Below, in pieces: positions 1 to 10,835 of a DNA stretch of 64,000 nt; within the stretch, counting starts at the first letter, position 1, and each line of letters begins with the position of its first letter. The stretch comes from Zizania palustris (Eukaryota > Streptophyta > Magnoliopsida > Poales > Poaceae), in NCBI GenBank assembly GCA_019279435.1, contig JAAALK010000285.1, positions 67,566,865 to 67,630,864 of the forward strand, given 5' to 3'. The position numbers and the translations under genes are program-made. The notes beneath the pieces are model-generated. The model was given only the letters and a program-made list of their open reading frames with translations. It ran no database searches and was not told the origin of the DNA.

Positions 1-2284
1 GCGTTGAAGCGCGTTTACTCTTGGCCACCGTCAATTGCGCCCCCTCGGCCCCACCGGTGACCCTATTTAAAACCCCTGGTACCCCGCGTCCACCCCTCGC
101 TAACACTCGGAATGAACCCGACCAAAATGCCTATGACGCTCACTTAAACCCCTCACCACCGCCTTCACTCCAGCCACCGCTTGCCGTCACCGGAGTACTC
201 CTCCACCCTCGACGACCGCACCGGCATGACCGTTGACGCCTCCCCGACCTCGGCCACCACCTCGACGTCGACGAACCCCGCCGGATCCCCGTCGCCAACG
301 AGGACCCGAACACCTCCTTCGTCTACGCTCGTCGCCGGCCATGCTCCGACGACCTCCCACCTCACCTAAGGTACCCTCGGGATCCCCGTAGTCCCCACCG
401 TCCATTTTAGCCCTTAGATCTAGCCGCCACCGCTCGCCGTGGCCTCTGGCACGCTCACTGTCGCAAGAGAAGACGACCGGCACGGGTAAAGTACCTGTGC
501 CATGTCGGACTCAATCGCGGCCGTGCAATCGCGATCGGACGACACCGGTAATATCGCATGTGCGGTTTAATCCACGCCGTCAGATCTGAGCAAAGCGGTA
601 CGGTGTAATCTCGTGCGTTCGTTAGTATTTAAAACTCGCGATGAATGTGGGCCATCCATCGCGTACCGGTTTAGCCTTTTAATCTCGCGCGTCCATTTTC
701 ACTTAAGCTTCCTGCCTCGCCACCACACGTTGGATCTGGATCCAACGGTCCAGGATGGGCCGGACCACGCGCACAGTGCACGGGTTCACGGTGGATCTGG
801 TTCACCGTGGATCCGAGGCCGTTTTTGATTTAAATTAAATTCCAGAAACTGTTTTAAACTTATAAAATTCATATCTGGCGCATTTTAACTCCAAAAATTA
901 CCATTTCAATTCTAGAAAGTTCATAATTTTATTCTCTACATGTTAATGCAATAAAAACAGTAGGTTTATATTGAGTATTTTATATTTGTTTGAGAATATA
1001 TTCAAATGCACTTTAGGATATATTACCAATTGATTTATTTCAATTTTAGCAGAATTTATCTTTTATCCTTTTCATGTTAGTATAATAAAACCACTAAGTT
1101 TACATTGAACCTCTTATTTTAGATTAGTTAGAAAATTTAAAATACAATTGTTTACTTTATTATCCCTTTTAGGAAGGACCTTATTTCATTAAAGTTCATT
1201 TTAAAATATTCATAAAATGAATTTCAGAAACTTAACAACTTTGTTTTCCTTGGTTCAAACCAATCAAACTTATATACCTGTTGTGTGGTTTTTGGATTGT
1301 TTAATTGAGTGTTACGTTTAATTTGTTTATATCGAGAAGAGTACGACGCCGCCGAGGAGCCATAATACTTTCGCGAAGTACCTCCCTCCCCTTTCGCTGA
1401 ACAAGGCAAGTCACCAAACCACTCTTTTGAGCACGTTGAACCCATGTTTTATTAAACTATCGCTAAAACACATAGGACATACATGCATTAGTCAAATGAA
1501 ACCCTTACAATATATTTATTAGGATCCCCCGACCTTGATGTGCAACCCAAGCCATGCTATCTAGCCTAAACTCCTTATCACCATATGATTAGTATTATTA
1601 GCTAGTGTCCAATGTATCGACATGATTGCTATAGGATTCAAAATGAGTCGTAGCAACTTGGTTCTACTATGTGATCCCCGTTATCCTTATCTTTGGAATT
1701 CTGTTGGTGTTAGAGTTTTGGTTGTGAGTGTATGCATGGTGGGTCCGGGTGCAAGCTAGGGCATTGGTCGGTTGCACCCGGGGCACTATAAGGACCGGTC
1801 TGAGGGATCTGTTGCAATACATTTCCGTACTAACCACAAGTCTAATGGGTAAGTCCTAACTAAGGTATGGAGTGTTCCAAACCGAGGCCACCATTTGGAG
1901 ATGGGTCAAGCTGCACCTGCGGGTGGCTTTACCGACGTGGCGCAAAAGGGGGTGCGACGTTAGCCGAGATGCGGCCCGGCGCGCCGGCGAAACCTAGAGC
2001 GGGTGGATATCGCTTGGAGCATTTCATGTTGAGGTTTTGGCACGAGTTCCCGTGGTATGGGTCATCTCGTTACACTTTGGTGTTTGGGATGAGTGCCTGC
2101 CTTGTGGGTATAGTAATACACCTCTGATCAGAGTCATAAATCTTTTCGAAAAGCCGAGCCCACGGTCAAGGGCGGGTTGCGTGACATCTCACAGTTAGTT
2201 TACTTTTAATATGTATGTGCATGATGGTTTGACATGTAAGGATTGTTGTACGAGGAGGGAAAACGTACTCCTCGAGTTAGATGG
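1..2284 (+). repeat. A-family LTR (A0), Tekay/Del-like Gypsy, cut at both ends
   Basis: No gene is supported here. The stretch parallels the interior of the two LTRs of the gag-only element at 41,268-48,576. Shared landmarks are a TATA-like box near 64 (ccctatttaaaa, compare ccctataagaacc near 42,035), the 'accacgcgcacagtgc' block at 765-780, the 'gggcactataaggaccgg' block near 1780, and 'cctcgagttaga' just before 2284. Similarity is patchy, so this is an old, diverged copy. The LTR start lies left of the window. Its end is cut at 2284 by insertion of a T element. GC-rich at 1-830 and AT-rich at 830-1500, as in the other copies. Confidence 0.75.
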
Positions 2285-2778
2285 TGTTGGGGGAAAATAC
2301 TTCATTCTCGGAGCCATTGTTGTAACAAGACAAAGACAGATGATTGAATCAAAAGTTTCCAGCATATAACTTCGGGAATACAGTGGATCAAGTTTGAAGT
2401 ATGGAGGCGAACCCAGGTTCAGAGTATATCTTCGAATTAGGACTCTTCCGAGGGCTTCCTTGCCAGCTAGGATGGAAAACTTATCTTCTTTCTCATTAGA
2501 TTAGTCTTTTACCATTTTAGCCCTATTAAGGGTATCGAATAGTTTCCACTATGTCGGTTGTAATAGAGGGGTAAAAGGGTATTTTCCTTAATGATTGGGC
2601 CTATAAATACCCCCGTTTTACCCTGTAATGGGGACCGAATACAAGTTATTCAATATACATCTTCGAACTGTTTTAAGCTATTATCCTTTCGGAGGCTTGA
2701 AATAGTTTACTTCGCAAACACTTCGTTTGTTAGTTTCTAACCTTTAGAAACCTGTTAGCGTAATCTTTTACACCAACA
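2285..2778 (+). repeat. 5' LTR of a Tat-type Gypsy element (T0)
   Basis: A 494-bp LTR beginning TGTTGGGGGAAAAT and ending ACACCAACA. Full-length copies of almost the same size occur at 23,557-24,051, 51,322-51,817 (reverse) and 60,491-60,985. It is very similar by eye to the solo copy at 60,491, so this family moved relatively recently. A primer-binding site follows directly, which makes it a 5' LTR. The five bases before it (GATGG, 2280-2284) are the presumed target duplication. The other copy is not visible because the element is broken by a later insertion. Confidence 0.92.
2602..2608 (+). promoter_or_regulatory. TATA box of the T0 LTR
   Basis: TATAAAT within 'gggcctataaataccccc', about 318 bp into the 494-bp LTR. 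The same box in the same context is seen in the T1, T2 and solo copies, so it is the conserved LTR promoter. Transcription should begin about 30 bp downstream. Confidence 0.75.
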
Positions 2779-2779
2779 G

Positions 2780-2798
2780 TTGGCGCCGTCCGTGGGGA
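2780..2798 (+). other. Primer-binding site of T0
   Basis: TTGGCGCCGTCCGTGGGGA lies one base after the LTR, the position where minus-strand synthesis is primed by a tRNA. The same site (with substitutions) follows the T1 LTR at 51,302-51,320 on the reverse strand. I associate this form of PBS with Tat-type Gypsy elements; I did not identify the priming tRNA. Confidence 0.8.
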
Positions 2799-2840
2799 GC
2801 CTAGTCCAAAAAACTTTGTTCTCTACCAACTTCTTAAACC

Positions 2841-3289
2841 ATGCCTCCCAAGCGGAGTGCAGGTGGTAGTCCTATTCGGAGGTCTCCTCGGACCTCCGGA
2901 GCAAGATCTTCAAACACAGTTGAGGTCGGAGGGCCTTCGACGTTTCCTCCACCTCAAACTCCGGAAGGGATTTCCCTTCCTCGAGCATACGGAGTTCCTC
3001 CCCAAACTCCATCTATACTTCGGCCAGCCGGAGTCCCTCTTCCACCTCAAGTTCCACTTCGAACTGATGCATACAGTTCTCAAGACCCGAAAGGTCCTTC
3101 CGGAGGAGATGATGATGGTCTTGGTGATATGACCGCTCAAATGGCTAGTCTCCAAGCTGAAGTAGCAAGGTGGCGGCAAGAAACTGCATATAGGCTTTGC
3201 TCTCAAGCCACCCCAGTCATCCCCGAAGTGCTTGAAGACGACGAACTTCCTTATCCCGAAGCCCCGGAGAATGCTTCCTTCGACACCGA
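2841..3289 (+). pseudogene. gag: Gag N-terminus of T0, cut by S1 insertion
   Basis: The frame opens with MPPKRSAGGSPIRRSP, matching the MPPKRS start of the T1 gag on the reverse strand near 51,115. It continues for about 149 codons through a Pro/Ser-rich N-terminus, a short helical stretch (AQMASLQAEVARWRQE) and the segment PEAPENASFDTD, which aligns with PQEAENTSFDDE of T1. At 3290 the sequence switches abruptly to the first bases of a Sirevirus LTR, so the retrotransposon-gag core and everything downstream are missing. No internal stop before the break. The remainder of T0 is not recognised in the window. Confidence 0.85.
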
Positions 3290-5696
3290 TGAGGAGCCAT
3301 GCTGAATAGCGTGGGCCTCATGGCTCCAGATGTGATGAGTCATTGTCAACGATAGTCAAAGAGGACTGAAAAGAAAGAGAAGACCTGCTGCGTCTGGGCC
3401 GCGTGTGACTCAGGTACACGGGCAGCGAGCGACTGTCGGGCAGAGGGGCCGCGAAGTCGGGCTGGCCCAATCCGGGTACATGGGCTAGGAGCAGCAGAGG
3501 ATCCACTGGGCTATTGACCGGGATTGACTCAGGTACACGGGCGGCGAGCGATTGCCGGGCTAAGAGAGCTGCGGAATCGGGCCAGCCCAATCCGGGTACC
3601 TAGTGCAAAGTCGGTGGAGGCTTTGTTAGTTTCGGCGCAAAACTGACGACCGCTGATCTCGCATCGGACTGTCCAAAAGAGAAGCCGTAGTCGCTATGAA
3701 AGCTTAGCTTCCGGATAAGTCATCTGTAAATATGAGTTTACTATTTTGTCCCTAGGCCCACAGTCAGTCAGTCGAGTCTGTAAAAATATCCTAAGGGCAG
3801 TTTGGTCTTTTCCATTTATTTCAGCGTCTGTAAAAACCCTAGGGGTATTTCTGCTTTTTCCCCATTTATTGGGTTGCCTATAAATAGGCCCCAATCCCTA
3901 GGGTTAGGGTTAACTCACTTTAATCTAATCATCTGAGTTCACTTTCCCCACTGTGCTCCGGACTTGTTTTTGTCTCTATGTGCGCCGCCAGCGATTTTGT
4001 GTTCCTATTCACCGAGAGATTTCCTGTTTTCTTTCTTCGATTGATTGTCTGGAAATCCTCCATCCAGGTTCTGATTTCTCTGCATTCTATCTCAGATGGT
4101 CACGATGTGAAATATTTTTTATTCGCTTGCTTTGTAGCTGCATGTTGGGTCCTTCGAATCTGGTTTATTCTATTTGCTTGCTGTCACTATTTGGCCGCAG
4201 CCTATCAAATAGGCTAGGTAATGTTTTTATTTTTGTTTTGAGTTCACTGCTTATAGCCATCAGCCTACTCTGACTTCTGAAGCTAATGGCGGTCATGCAA
4301 GCTATTGACTAGCTAGGCGTGTAACACTGTCAGGGACAGCAGCAGCTTCTAGTTTGCCAGCTAGTTTCACCTAGCTACTCACTGCTTATTTCTCTGTGTT
4401 GTTTTAGCCGTGACTACTGTTTTGCACGAGATAAAATGTTGCCGAATTTGTAATCACTTCAGTTGCTTCGTCACTTTTTAATTGTGTGTGCCAAGAGAGC
4501 CTTTACATCATTATTTGTGGGTGGCTGTACTAGCGTGCAGTTTATGCTGCTATACTAGTTGGTTCTCTGTCCTTCAGTTTTTGAACAGCATGTGTAGTCC
4601 TACAGCTTCAGCTCTGTACTTCAAATAGCTCTGCAGCAGCTATTGTTTTTCTTGGTACTCATCACTGCTTGCTTCTCTAGCCAGCCATAGCTAGCTAGCT
4701 GTAGCTTTTCGCCATAGCAATAGCTACTAGCAGTGGCAGCAGGCTAGCAATTCTGCAGCACGCAGCATGGCAGGATGATGTGAAGGTGCTGTAAACAATT
4801 GTTATTTGATTAGACTTGCTTCAGTGTTGTTTGTCTAGGAAATTTTTTACCATGCAGGGCTGCAGACTCCGTTTGAGAAGTTTCGTAGTTTCGAAGTACC
4901 TGTTCGAAGTGTGTTAGTCATTAGCCGTAGTTTTTGTGCTGGGCTGTGAGGCAAAAGTTCCGAAGATTTTGGCTGGGTTCAGTTTACTTTGCTCGAAGGT
5001 CATCCGGTACGAAGCTTTGTGAGCGAAGCTGTTCAACGAACCTTATTTCTCGGAGGGCAATTTCCGGAGTTGCAAGCTTCGTAGCGAAGTCAATTTATAA
5101 ATGTGCGAAACTCTCTAGCGAAGGCACTTCGAACATCATGTGTTCGAAGTAAACTTCGGAGCTGCAGATATATCTTCAAACAGTTTTTCGAAGTTGTTTG
5201 TGTGGACCCCACAGCAAATGCAGTCCTTGTGAATTATTGTCTGTTTTGGCTCTTGCACTGTACCCTTCGAAGAAGGCTTCGGCTCCTATCTCTCAAGCCT
5301 CGAACGACCTCAGCGAACAGGCTTCGACATCATACCTCGAAGGAGGCTTCGTCATCTACAGACTTTGACGTTGCAGGCTTCGTCAAGTACCTTACTGGAG
5401 ACAACTTTGAACAGTAACCTCTCAAATCAAATCAATTGCTGTGATTTATTTCTGTGATGTTTTGATCTGCCATGATTTGAATGTTTTGTTTAATCTGCCT
5501 ATTAGCACTGTATTGGTGTTTCTTTGTCTAGGACACCGGTCGTTTTTACGCTAGATACTTTTAGGCTTTGGCGATTTATTTACGTTTTGCTGCTAAGTCT
5601 TTTGAGGAGCGTTGGGTGTTGGGAGCAGGCCATTGATTCGAAAGAATTTTTAGGCGCCCATTCAACCCCCCTTTGGTCGCTACTTTCGGTCCTACA
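3290..5696 (+). repeat. 5' LTR of Sirevirus-type Copia S1
   Basis: A 2,407-bp LTR starting TGAGGAGCCATGCTGAATAG and ending CTTTCGGTCCTACA. It has the same termini as the two LTRs of S2 and the solo LTR at 34,949-36,432. A tRNA-iMet-type primer-binding site follows three bases later, so this is a 5' LTR. It interrupts the T0 gag; the presumed target duplication is ACCGA (3285-3289), with the partner not visible. The TATA box is in the first third, leaving a very long transcribed leader of about 1.8 kb. The region 4860-5400 is rich in TTCGAAG palindromes. Confidence 0.92.
3879..3886 (+). promoter_or_regulatory. TATA box of the S1 LTR
   Basis: TATAAATA in 'gggttgcctataaataggcc', conserved in both S2 LTRs near 27,350 and 38,307 (reverse strand). 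Confidence 0.7.
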
Positions 5697-5698
5697 AG

Positions 5699-5710
5699 TG
5701 GTATCAGAGC
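5699..5710 (+). other. Primer-binding site of S1 (tRNA-iMet type)
   Basis: TGGTATCAGAGC, the classic plant Copia primer-binding site complementary to the 3' end of initiator tRNA-Met, three bases after the LTR end. Confidence 0.9.
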
Positions 5711-5761
5711 CTGGTTAGGGTTTTTCCATACCTTAACCGGTTCTAAAACCCAGTAGTGATC

Positions 5762-6195
5762 ATGACGTCTCCTGGCAAGGTCCCGTCCTTGGAAGCTTAT
5801 GGCTATAATTATTGGAAGACTCGCATGCAAGCCTATCTCATGAGCCAAAGCTCGGACATCTGGGACATTTGCGTTCACGCTACATTTGTCATATTGCCCG
5901 TTGCTGAGCGTGATTCTCCTGGTATCATCGCCCAGCATGTGAACAATAGCAAAGCTGTGAACATCTTGTTTTCTGGTTTAGGTCCCACTGAATTTGAGCG
6001 TGTGAGCCATCTCTCCACTGCGAGAGATCTGGGCTACCCTCCAGGCACACCATGAGGGGACAGCCCAGGTCAAGGCTCGGCTCTATCAGACCTACCGGCG
6101 TGAATATGAGAACTTCACACAAAAGCCGGGTGAATCTGTTGAAGCATTGTTTGGTCGTTTTCAGTCGATCATAAACAAGCTTCGGGACAACAAGT
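5762..6195 (+). pseudogene. gag: Gag N-terminus of S1, frameshifted and truncated
   Basis: Starts with MTSPGKVPSLEAYGYNYWK, the same start as the gags of S2 (36,558, reverse) and S3 (52,939). It reads through SDIWDICVHATF and LFSGLGPTEFERVSHLSTAR, then loses frame near 6030 where ARDLGYPPGTP replaces the expected AREIWATLQAHHEG. The correct frame continues to FGRFQSIINKLRDNK at about 6195. There the homology stops and a reverse-strand B-family LTR begins. The zinc knuckle and all of pol are absent. Confidence 0.88.
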
Positions 6196-8262
6196 TTCAA
6201 TCTTATGAACAGAAAATTTCAAATGTTTTCAGATAAAACTGCTACTGAGGTTATAGACAAATATTGTAAGAACAGATCTGAACCAATCACTAACCAAAAC
6301 TGAAAAGTTCACCAAAAGTTTCAGTAACCATATGCAACACTGAACTGGATCAATTTTCAGATCTAAACCTATATGCTCTCAATATAACTACTTACTGAAC
6401 ATGACACCGAACAGTGACACAATTAGCACTTCACAACAAATGTACTTCAGCACAACAATGAATATATCTTACTCAAAACCAAAGTAGAAGAAAAAGATTT
6501 GTGAGTGCTCAGCAGAAAAACTGGTATAACTTATGTTCAATCAAAACTTCAACAACTGAAATCTTGGCTGAACAAAACTGGATAGAATAGAATGTATTTC
6601 TCAGTGATGATCAGTTATAGCTAAGAAAAAATTCAGAAGGAAGACCGGATTCTAACGCCTCAGTGCTGTTCATAAGAAGGGATCAAAAGTAATTCAGAAC
6701 CAAGAAGTTGGAGTTAATCCAAACCACACAAATCAGGGAAAACAGACTGTGTCAGATGATGAATAGTTGTAGCAGCATTTTATCAAACAGGTTGCTCGCT
6801 ACACTAATTTCAGACTAAAGTGATTAATAGATCAAAGTTGTTTTAACAATTGGAAGCAGAACTTGTCTCATAGCATGTTTGGTACTTAAAAGAGAAGAAT
6901 CAAATCAGTGCAGTACCAAGGAAACTGAATCACTCATTCAGAATAGAGTAATCAGAGAAGATCAGTAAAAACTTGTAAGATCTGAAATAATTCAGAATAA
7001 GAGGTCATCTCACACAGCCTTGGAATATTAAGAGAAGGATTACAAGAAAATTAGCTACAGGCGCTGAAAAGAAGAGCCTCTAAAATCTAGCTATCACCAA
7101 TCCACCAACAAAAGCAACAATACTAGATAATCTCTGAACTGAAAGATTTCAGATGAAGTAGTGGAAGAACAGCATGCAAGAATTGAAAAGTAAATTTTCA
7201 AGATGATGATCAGTACCTTGATCCTGTGAAGAAGTGATGATCTGATCCTTTTCCTCGTCTAGGATGATGTAGGTGTTGTAGCTGGTTCGATCCTGGTCCT
7301 ATTCCTCTTCCGGCAAGATGAAAAGTATGCAAGAACAGCAGTCGGCAAGAAGCAAAGCAGGAGAAAGAACCTTTGGTTCAGAATTCACAAATTTGGTATT
7401 GCATAGTTGGAAAACCCAAAATGAAAGAGGAATTTCTGGTATTGATCAAAAAGTGGGCTGCCAACCTATGAGTGTGGATGCCTTTTTATAGGCCCACCCA
7501 AGATGGCAGCTTTACACATAGACCCTCTAATTTTTTAGTTTAACACAAAAAGACATGAGTCATTTTCAGAATTGTAAATTCTGAAAATTACCCATATAGA
7601 CCTCTACTAACTTTTATTACAAATGACTCTACCCCTTTAATATATTTTCAGAAGGTGGAAGTTCTGAAAAAATACTAAAAGTTTACACATTACTCTAAAT
7701 TACTAAAAACAAAAAGACTCCTAATTATTGAATTTTAAAGACATTTAGAGATGTGACGGTTTTCAGCAAAAACCGACAAAGCCTCCTCGATCGCCAACAA
7801 GTGACACCAATCCGCGAACTCAATCGCCAGCAAGTCTCTTCTACTCCCGATCCCCTTGAGTCGCCTAATCACTTGCACTGGCCTCCCTTTCACTGATTTG
7901 ACTGTCACCATGTCTAGACCATCCTTCCATTAATGTCTTGCTCTATCCCCTCGTGCACTCCTAAGATCATCTCCAACTTCACCCGGCATCCTTGATCCTC
8001 TGGCATCGAGCTGCCCGCTCGACCCTTGATCACTCGCCGCTGACAGTTGGTTAGCATCTCCATCCTACACACATGAGACAAGCCAAAACATGAAACGCGA
8101 TGCACACCAATCCCCTCGGCATCCAACCTCCATGACCACACATCGAACCCATCGATGCAATCAAACCAACACAAACCATCACTCACTCATTCACTCAATC
8201 GCTCATCCTTGTCAATCACTCATCACAAAGATATAAACATAGTGCGACCCCACTTGGTTTCA
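6196..8262 (-). repeat. B-family LTR (B1), Sirevirus-like, 3' end missing
   Basis: No gene is supported in this 2-kb stretch. It parallels the B2 LTR at 59,182-62,382: both hold many 'tcagaa'/'actga' motifs and the shared block 'gacggttttcarcaaaaacygacaaa' (near 7757 and 62,227), followed by 'gatccccttgag'/'gatcccctcgag'. The reverse strand starts TGAAACCAAG at 8262, matching the plus-strand start TGAGAAACCAAG of the F LTR at 62,383. Both continue into TGTGATGAGTGATTGACA. A reverse-strand TATA-like box (TATAAAAAGG) lies near 7482-7490. The LTR 3' end with the 'CACCCCCCTATAG' block is missing at the junction with S1 gag. Confidence 0.7.
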
Positions 8263-8589
8263 TAGCTTATAAGGCCTAAACCCGGGTTTAATAGGTAGCC
8301 GATGCTCCATGAGCTCGCGGCTTAATCCGGGCATCTCGCTATATTCCCATGTGAAACAATCAATGTACGACGAAGCAACTTTATTACTTCAGCCTTCTCA
8401 TTAGCCTATAAATTTTGGTTTACAAAGGTCAGCCTTAGAATGCTACTATTGCCTATGTCGACTTCTTCCAAAGGATCAACCGACACAAAACCTTGACCTA
8501 ATTTTTCTACTTCGCTAAAATCTTCAATGTCTTTGTCAATACGGTCTTTAGAAGACCGATATTTCTATACGCGAGAATTCAGCCAATCA
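8263..8589 (-). pseudogene. pol: Linker and first residues of reverse transcriptase, element D1
   Basis: Reverse-strand translation gives MPGLSRELMEHRLPIKPGF followed by RPYK, a familiar block just upstream of Gypsy reverse transcriptase. At 8263 the frame is lost and B-family LTR sequence begins, so the rest of RT, RNase H and integrase of D1 are absent. It lies downstream of the D1 protease and in the same orientation. Stops interrupt the region near 8600. Confidence 0.7.
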
Positions 8590-9361
8590 AGATTACTTTT
8601 GCTAGACATGGCTACTAATTTAGAAATAGCCGTGCTACACCAGCCGGCTTTACAAACACGGGTACGAAACGTCCCCCAGATACGCTAACGAAGTCGTAAT
8701 CCGAAAGGTCTCTACCTAATAGACACTCTACTTTGTTGTGGATAGCGTCGATGGACACATCAGCCAATGCTACCTAGGCCGAAGTGTCTACTGGTATGAC
8801 TTCTACGTCATCACCGTCCCATTGTATCAGGCATTGGAGCAAAGTAGAAGAAATACAACAATTTGCGTCAATCCAGTCACGCCCAAGAAGCATGTTGTAG
8901 TTACCTTGCACGTCAACGACGAAGAATGCTGTTGGTAACGTCTTGTTACCTACTGTAAACTCCATGCAGAGTATGCCTTTTTCCTTGGAACTCTCGTCAT
9001 TGAAGCCGTTGAGAATTAGGTTAGTTTTCTTTAAGTCTTCCTCTCCCCTGCCAAGCTTCTTCAACAGAGAGTCAGGCAACAAGTTAACAGTGGCGCCACC
9101 GTCGACAAGCATTCTAGAGATCAGCATTCTAGAGATCAGCATTCTAGAGAACAGCCGTATCCTCGGGTTTCTCAAAATAGCATTGTGTGGGCCGAGGTTC
9201 AACTGAGGGACCTCGACCTCGTCTTGTGGTAGGGCAAACTCGGTGGGTATCATGACGACGTTAATGTCCAACGCCTGAGGTGCGGGTCCTTCGGAGATAG
9301 GCATATAATCATCGTCAAGCATGTCATCGTCTTCACTCGAAACGGGAGCCAGGTTGGTCAT
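8590..9361 (-). pseudogene. pol: Aspartic protease region of Gypsy element D1
   Basis: The reverse frame contains the retroviral-type aspartic protease motif VDGGATVNLLP. The catalytic Asp is present; the usual DSG/DTG is DGG, as is common in this Gypsy group. It is followed by the flap-side block NMLLGRDWI and the C-terminal QWDGDDVEVIPVDTSA. A further piece (VECLLGRDLSDYDFVSVSGG) lies past a stop. The protease matures Gag-Pol in the virus-like particle. Just before the catalytic Asp the pentapeptide SRMLI is repeated through three 15-bp copies. That is unusual and may have disturbed the fold. Confidence 0.8.
9108..9152 (-). repeat. Three tandem 15-bp copies next to the protease active site
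   Basis: 'agcattctagagatc' occurs three times head to tail (9108-9122, 9123-9137, and 9138-9152 with one change). On the reverse strand it encodes SRMLI/SRMLI/SRMLV directly before DGGA. The length is a multiple of three, so the frame is kept. Confidence 0.9.
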
Positions 9362-10835
9362 CTCAACCGGCTTGATCTTCCATACCTATCTCAGAGCTGG
9401 CCGAGGGCATATCTCCTTGAATATGGCATCTCGTTCCTCCTCGTCCTTTTCTTGCGCATCTCCTATGCCCGTAGGCGTTGCAGATGCCTTTTCTATGATT
9501 TGGACATACCCAGAGGTGCCCAAGATGATTGTGGCCTAGTATCAGGTGCCACCACTTTGTTTCCGTGATTTTTGGCTGAAGGCGTTCCACCCAGGTCGGC
9601 CTCGCATGTTCTATGATTGGAGGACACTTTGCTGCGGACCCTATCGGTGAGACCGGCCTTGTTCGGCCAATCAGACCAGGTTCTAGTGTTGGCTCGACTG
9701 GACTAGGGGACTTACCTCCATTGGGCTTCGGTGAGGGGGCCTTCGGGATTGGGACTTCTGAGACCCTAATTTTACTGTGATGGCTTCAGACTCCCTCTCC
9801 TTCGCCTCTTCGTGTCCATCTCCCTTGGCTCCATCCTATGTGAGTCGGTTCGGTGGTACTACGGACAACCTATGGACGATGTCTCCCTTCGCCATGTCTG
9901 TTTGTCCCTGCTAGTTATATACTCCAAAGGAAAGCAGGAGGCAATGTTATACTGTGAAGGGTACTCGGGGGGTGAGGTGTGCGGATCCCAAGGGGTCCCT
10001 GCCCAATTGTATGGAGGAGGCATTGGTGGCTCCAGCGGCTTCGTCCACTGCGAGCCGAACCCATTACCCGGATGGGGGTTCAACCATGTTGAAGGTATTT
10101 CGGACCATATTAGTGAAGGGTCCTTCCAGGCCACAGGTATATTCGGCCATTATGGGATGAAGCCTCTTGCTGGAGGGTTTGCCCCGAGCGGAGTTGAGTC
10201 TGGCCATTGGGGTCCGAACTCGTTGTATGAAGGGTTCGACCATTGAGGCTCGAACTTGCTGTGCGGAGGGTTCGGCCACTGGGGTCTAAAGCCACGGTGC
10301 AGAGGGTTCGGCCACTGTGGTCCAAAGCCACCATGCGGAGGGTTCGGCCATTGTGGTCCAAAGCCATCCTCCAACTATTTTGGCCCCTTCGGCTGTCTTA
10401 GTCTTTTTGCGCGGGGGCCTATTTCCTTGGCTTTTTTCTAGTGTTTGTTTAACAACATCTGATACATTACCTTCGACTTCTTGTGACCCTAGCCGAAGGA
10501 AACGTGTTGACATTTCATTTCCACACTCCTACTTCAGGATTCTTTGGTATGAGTGTGTGTGTGCGCGATTCTCCAATAATGACCGCTTTCTTCTTAGTTG
10601 ACTTGGCCTGCTTTGGCCGAATCAGTATTCTCTTCTCGTCGATGTCAACGGTGTTCATGGGAAAGGGGTCTTTTTCCAGCTTCATTTTTGGACTGGGGTC
10701 TATTTTCAATCGTCCTTCTTCTATGGCCGATTGAACCTATCGACGAAAAACATTGCAGTCATTAGTATAATGGGAATGTGAATCATGCTACTTACAGTAG
10801 GGACGTTTCTTTAGCTCGTCAGTGGGTGGAATGAC
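9362..10835 (-). pseudogene. gag: Gag C-terminal/protease spacer of D1, aromatic- and Pro-rich
   Basis: This stretch links gag core and protease of D1 on the reverse strand. It holds, in shifting frames, a basic segment (near 9363-9590), a Trp/Pro-rich segment (near 9859-10,134, for example PEYPSQYNIAS), the dodecapeptide array at 10,190-10,374, and a Lys-rich segment near 10,286-10,709. At least two frame changes and several stops show decay. Its function is unknown; in relatives this low-complexity part is poorly conserved. Confidence 0.55.
10190..10374 (-). repeat. Dodecapeptide repeat array in D1 gag (36-bp period)
   Basis: Five consecutive 12-residue units on the reverse strand: GFGPQWPNPPHG is the consensus, with the later copies diverged (RPQWPNPPH, EPQWSNPSY, GPQWPDSTP). 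The period is exactly 36 bp, and the DNA units still resemble each other ('ggttcggccactgtggtcc'). The array is Trp/Pro/Gly-rich and would be extended rather than globular. Confidence 0.85.

Noticed and set aside
1..830. GC-rich open frames on both strands that look like a host gene start
   Set aside because: Overlapping low-complexity frames on both strands. The stretch is homologous to the A-family LTR at 42,030-42,660 and 46,200-46,900.
1867..2127. 86-codon frame with a possible membrane segment
   Set aside because: It lies in the A LTR and the corresponding positions in the other A LTRs (47,728-47,990) do not keep the frame.
3899..3915. Telomere-like 'agggttagggtt'
   Set aside because: Fewer than three units, in the transcribed leader of an S LTR right after the TATA box, and the same words occur (reversed) in the S2 LTRs. 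It is LTR sequence, not telomere.
7914..8186. 90-codon reverse-strand frame as a possible gene
   Set aside because: It lies wholly inside the B1 LTR, has no family resemblance, and is not kept in B2.
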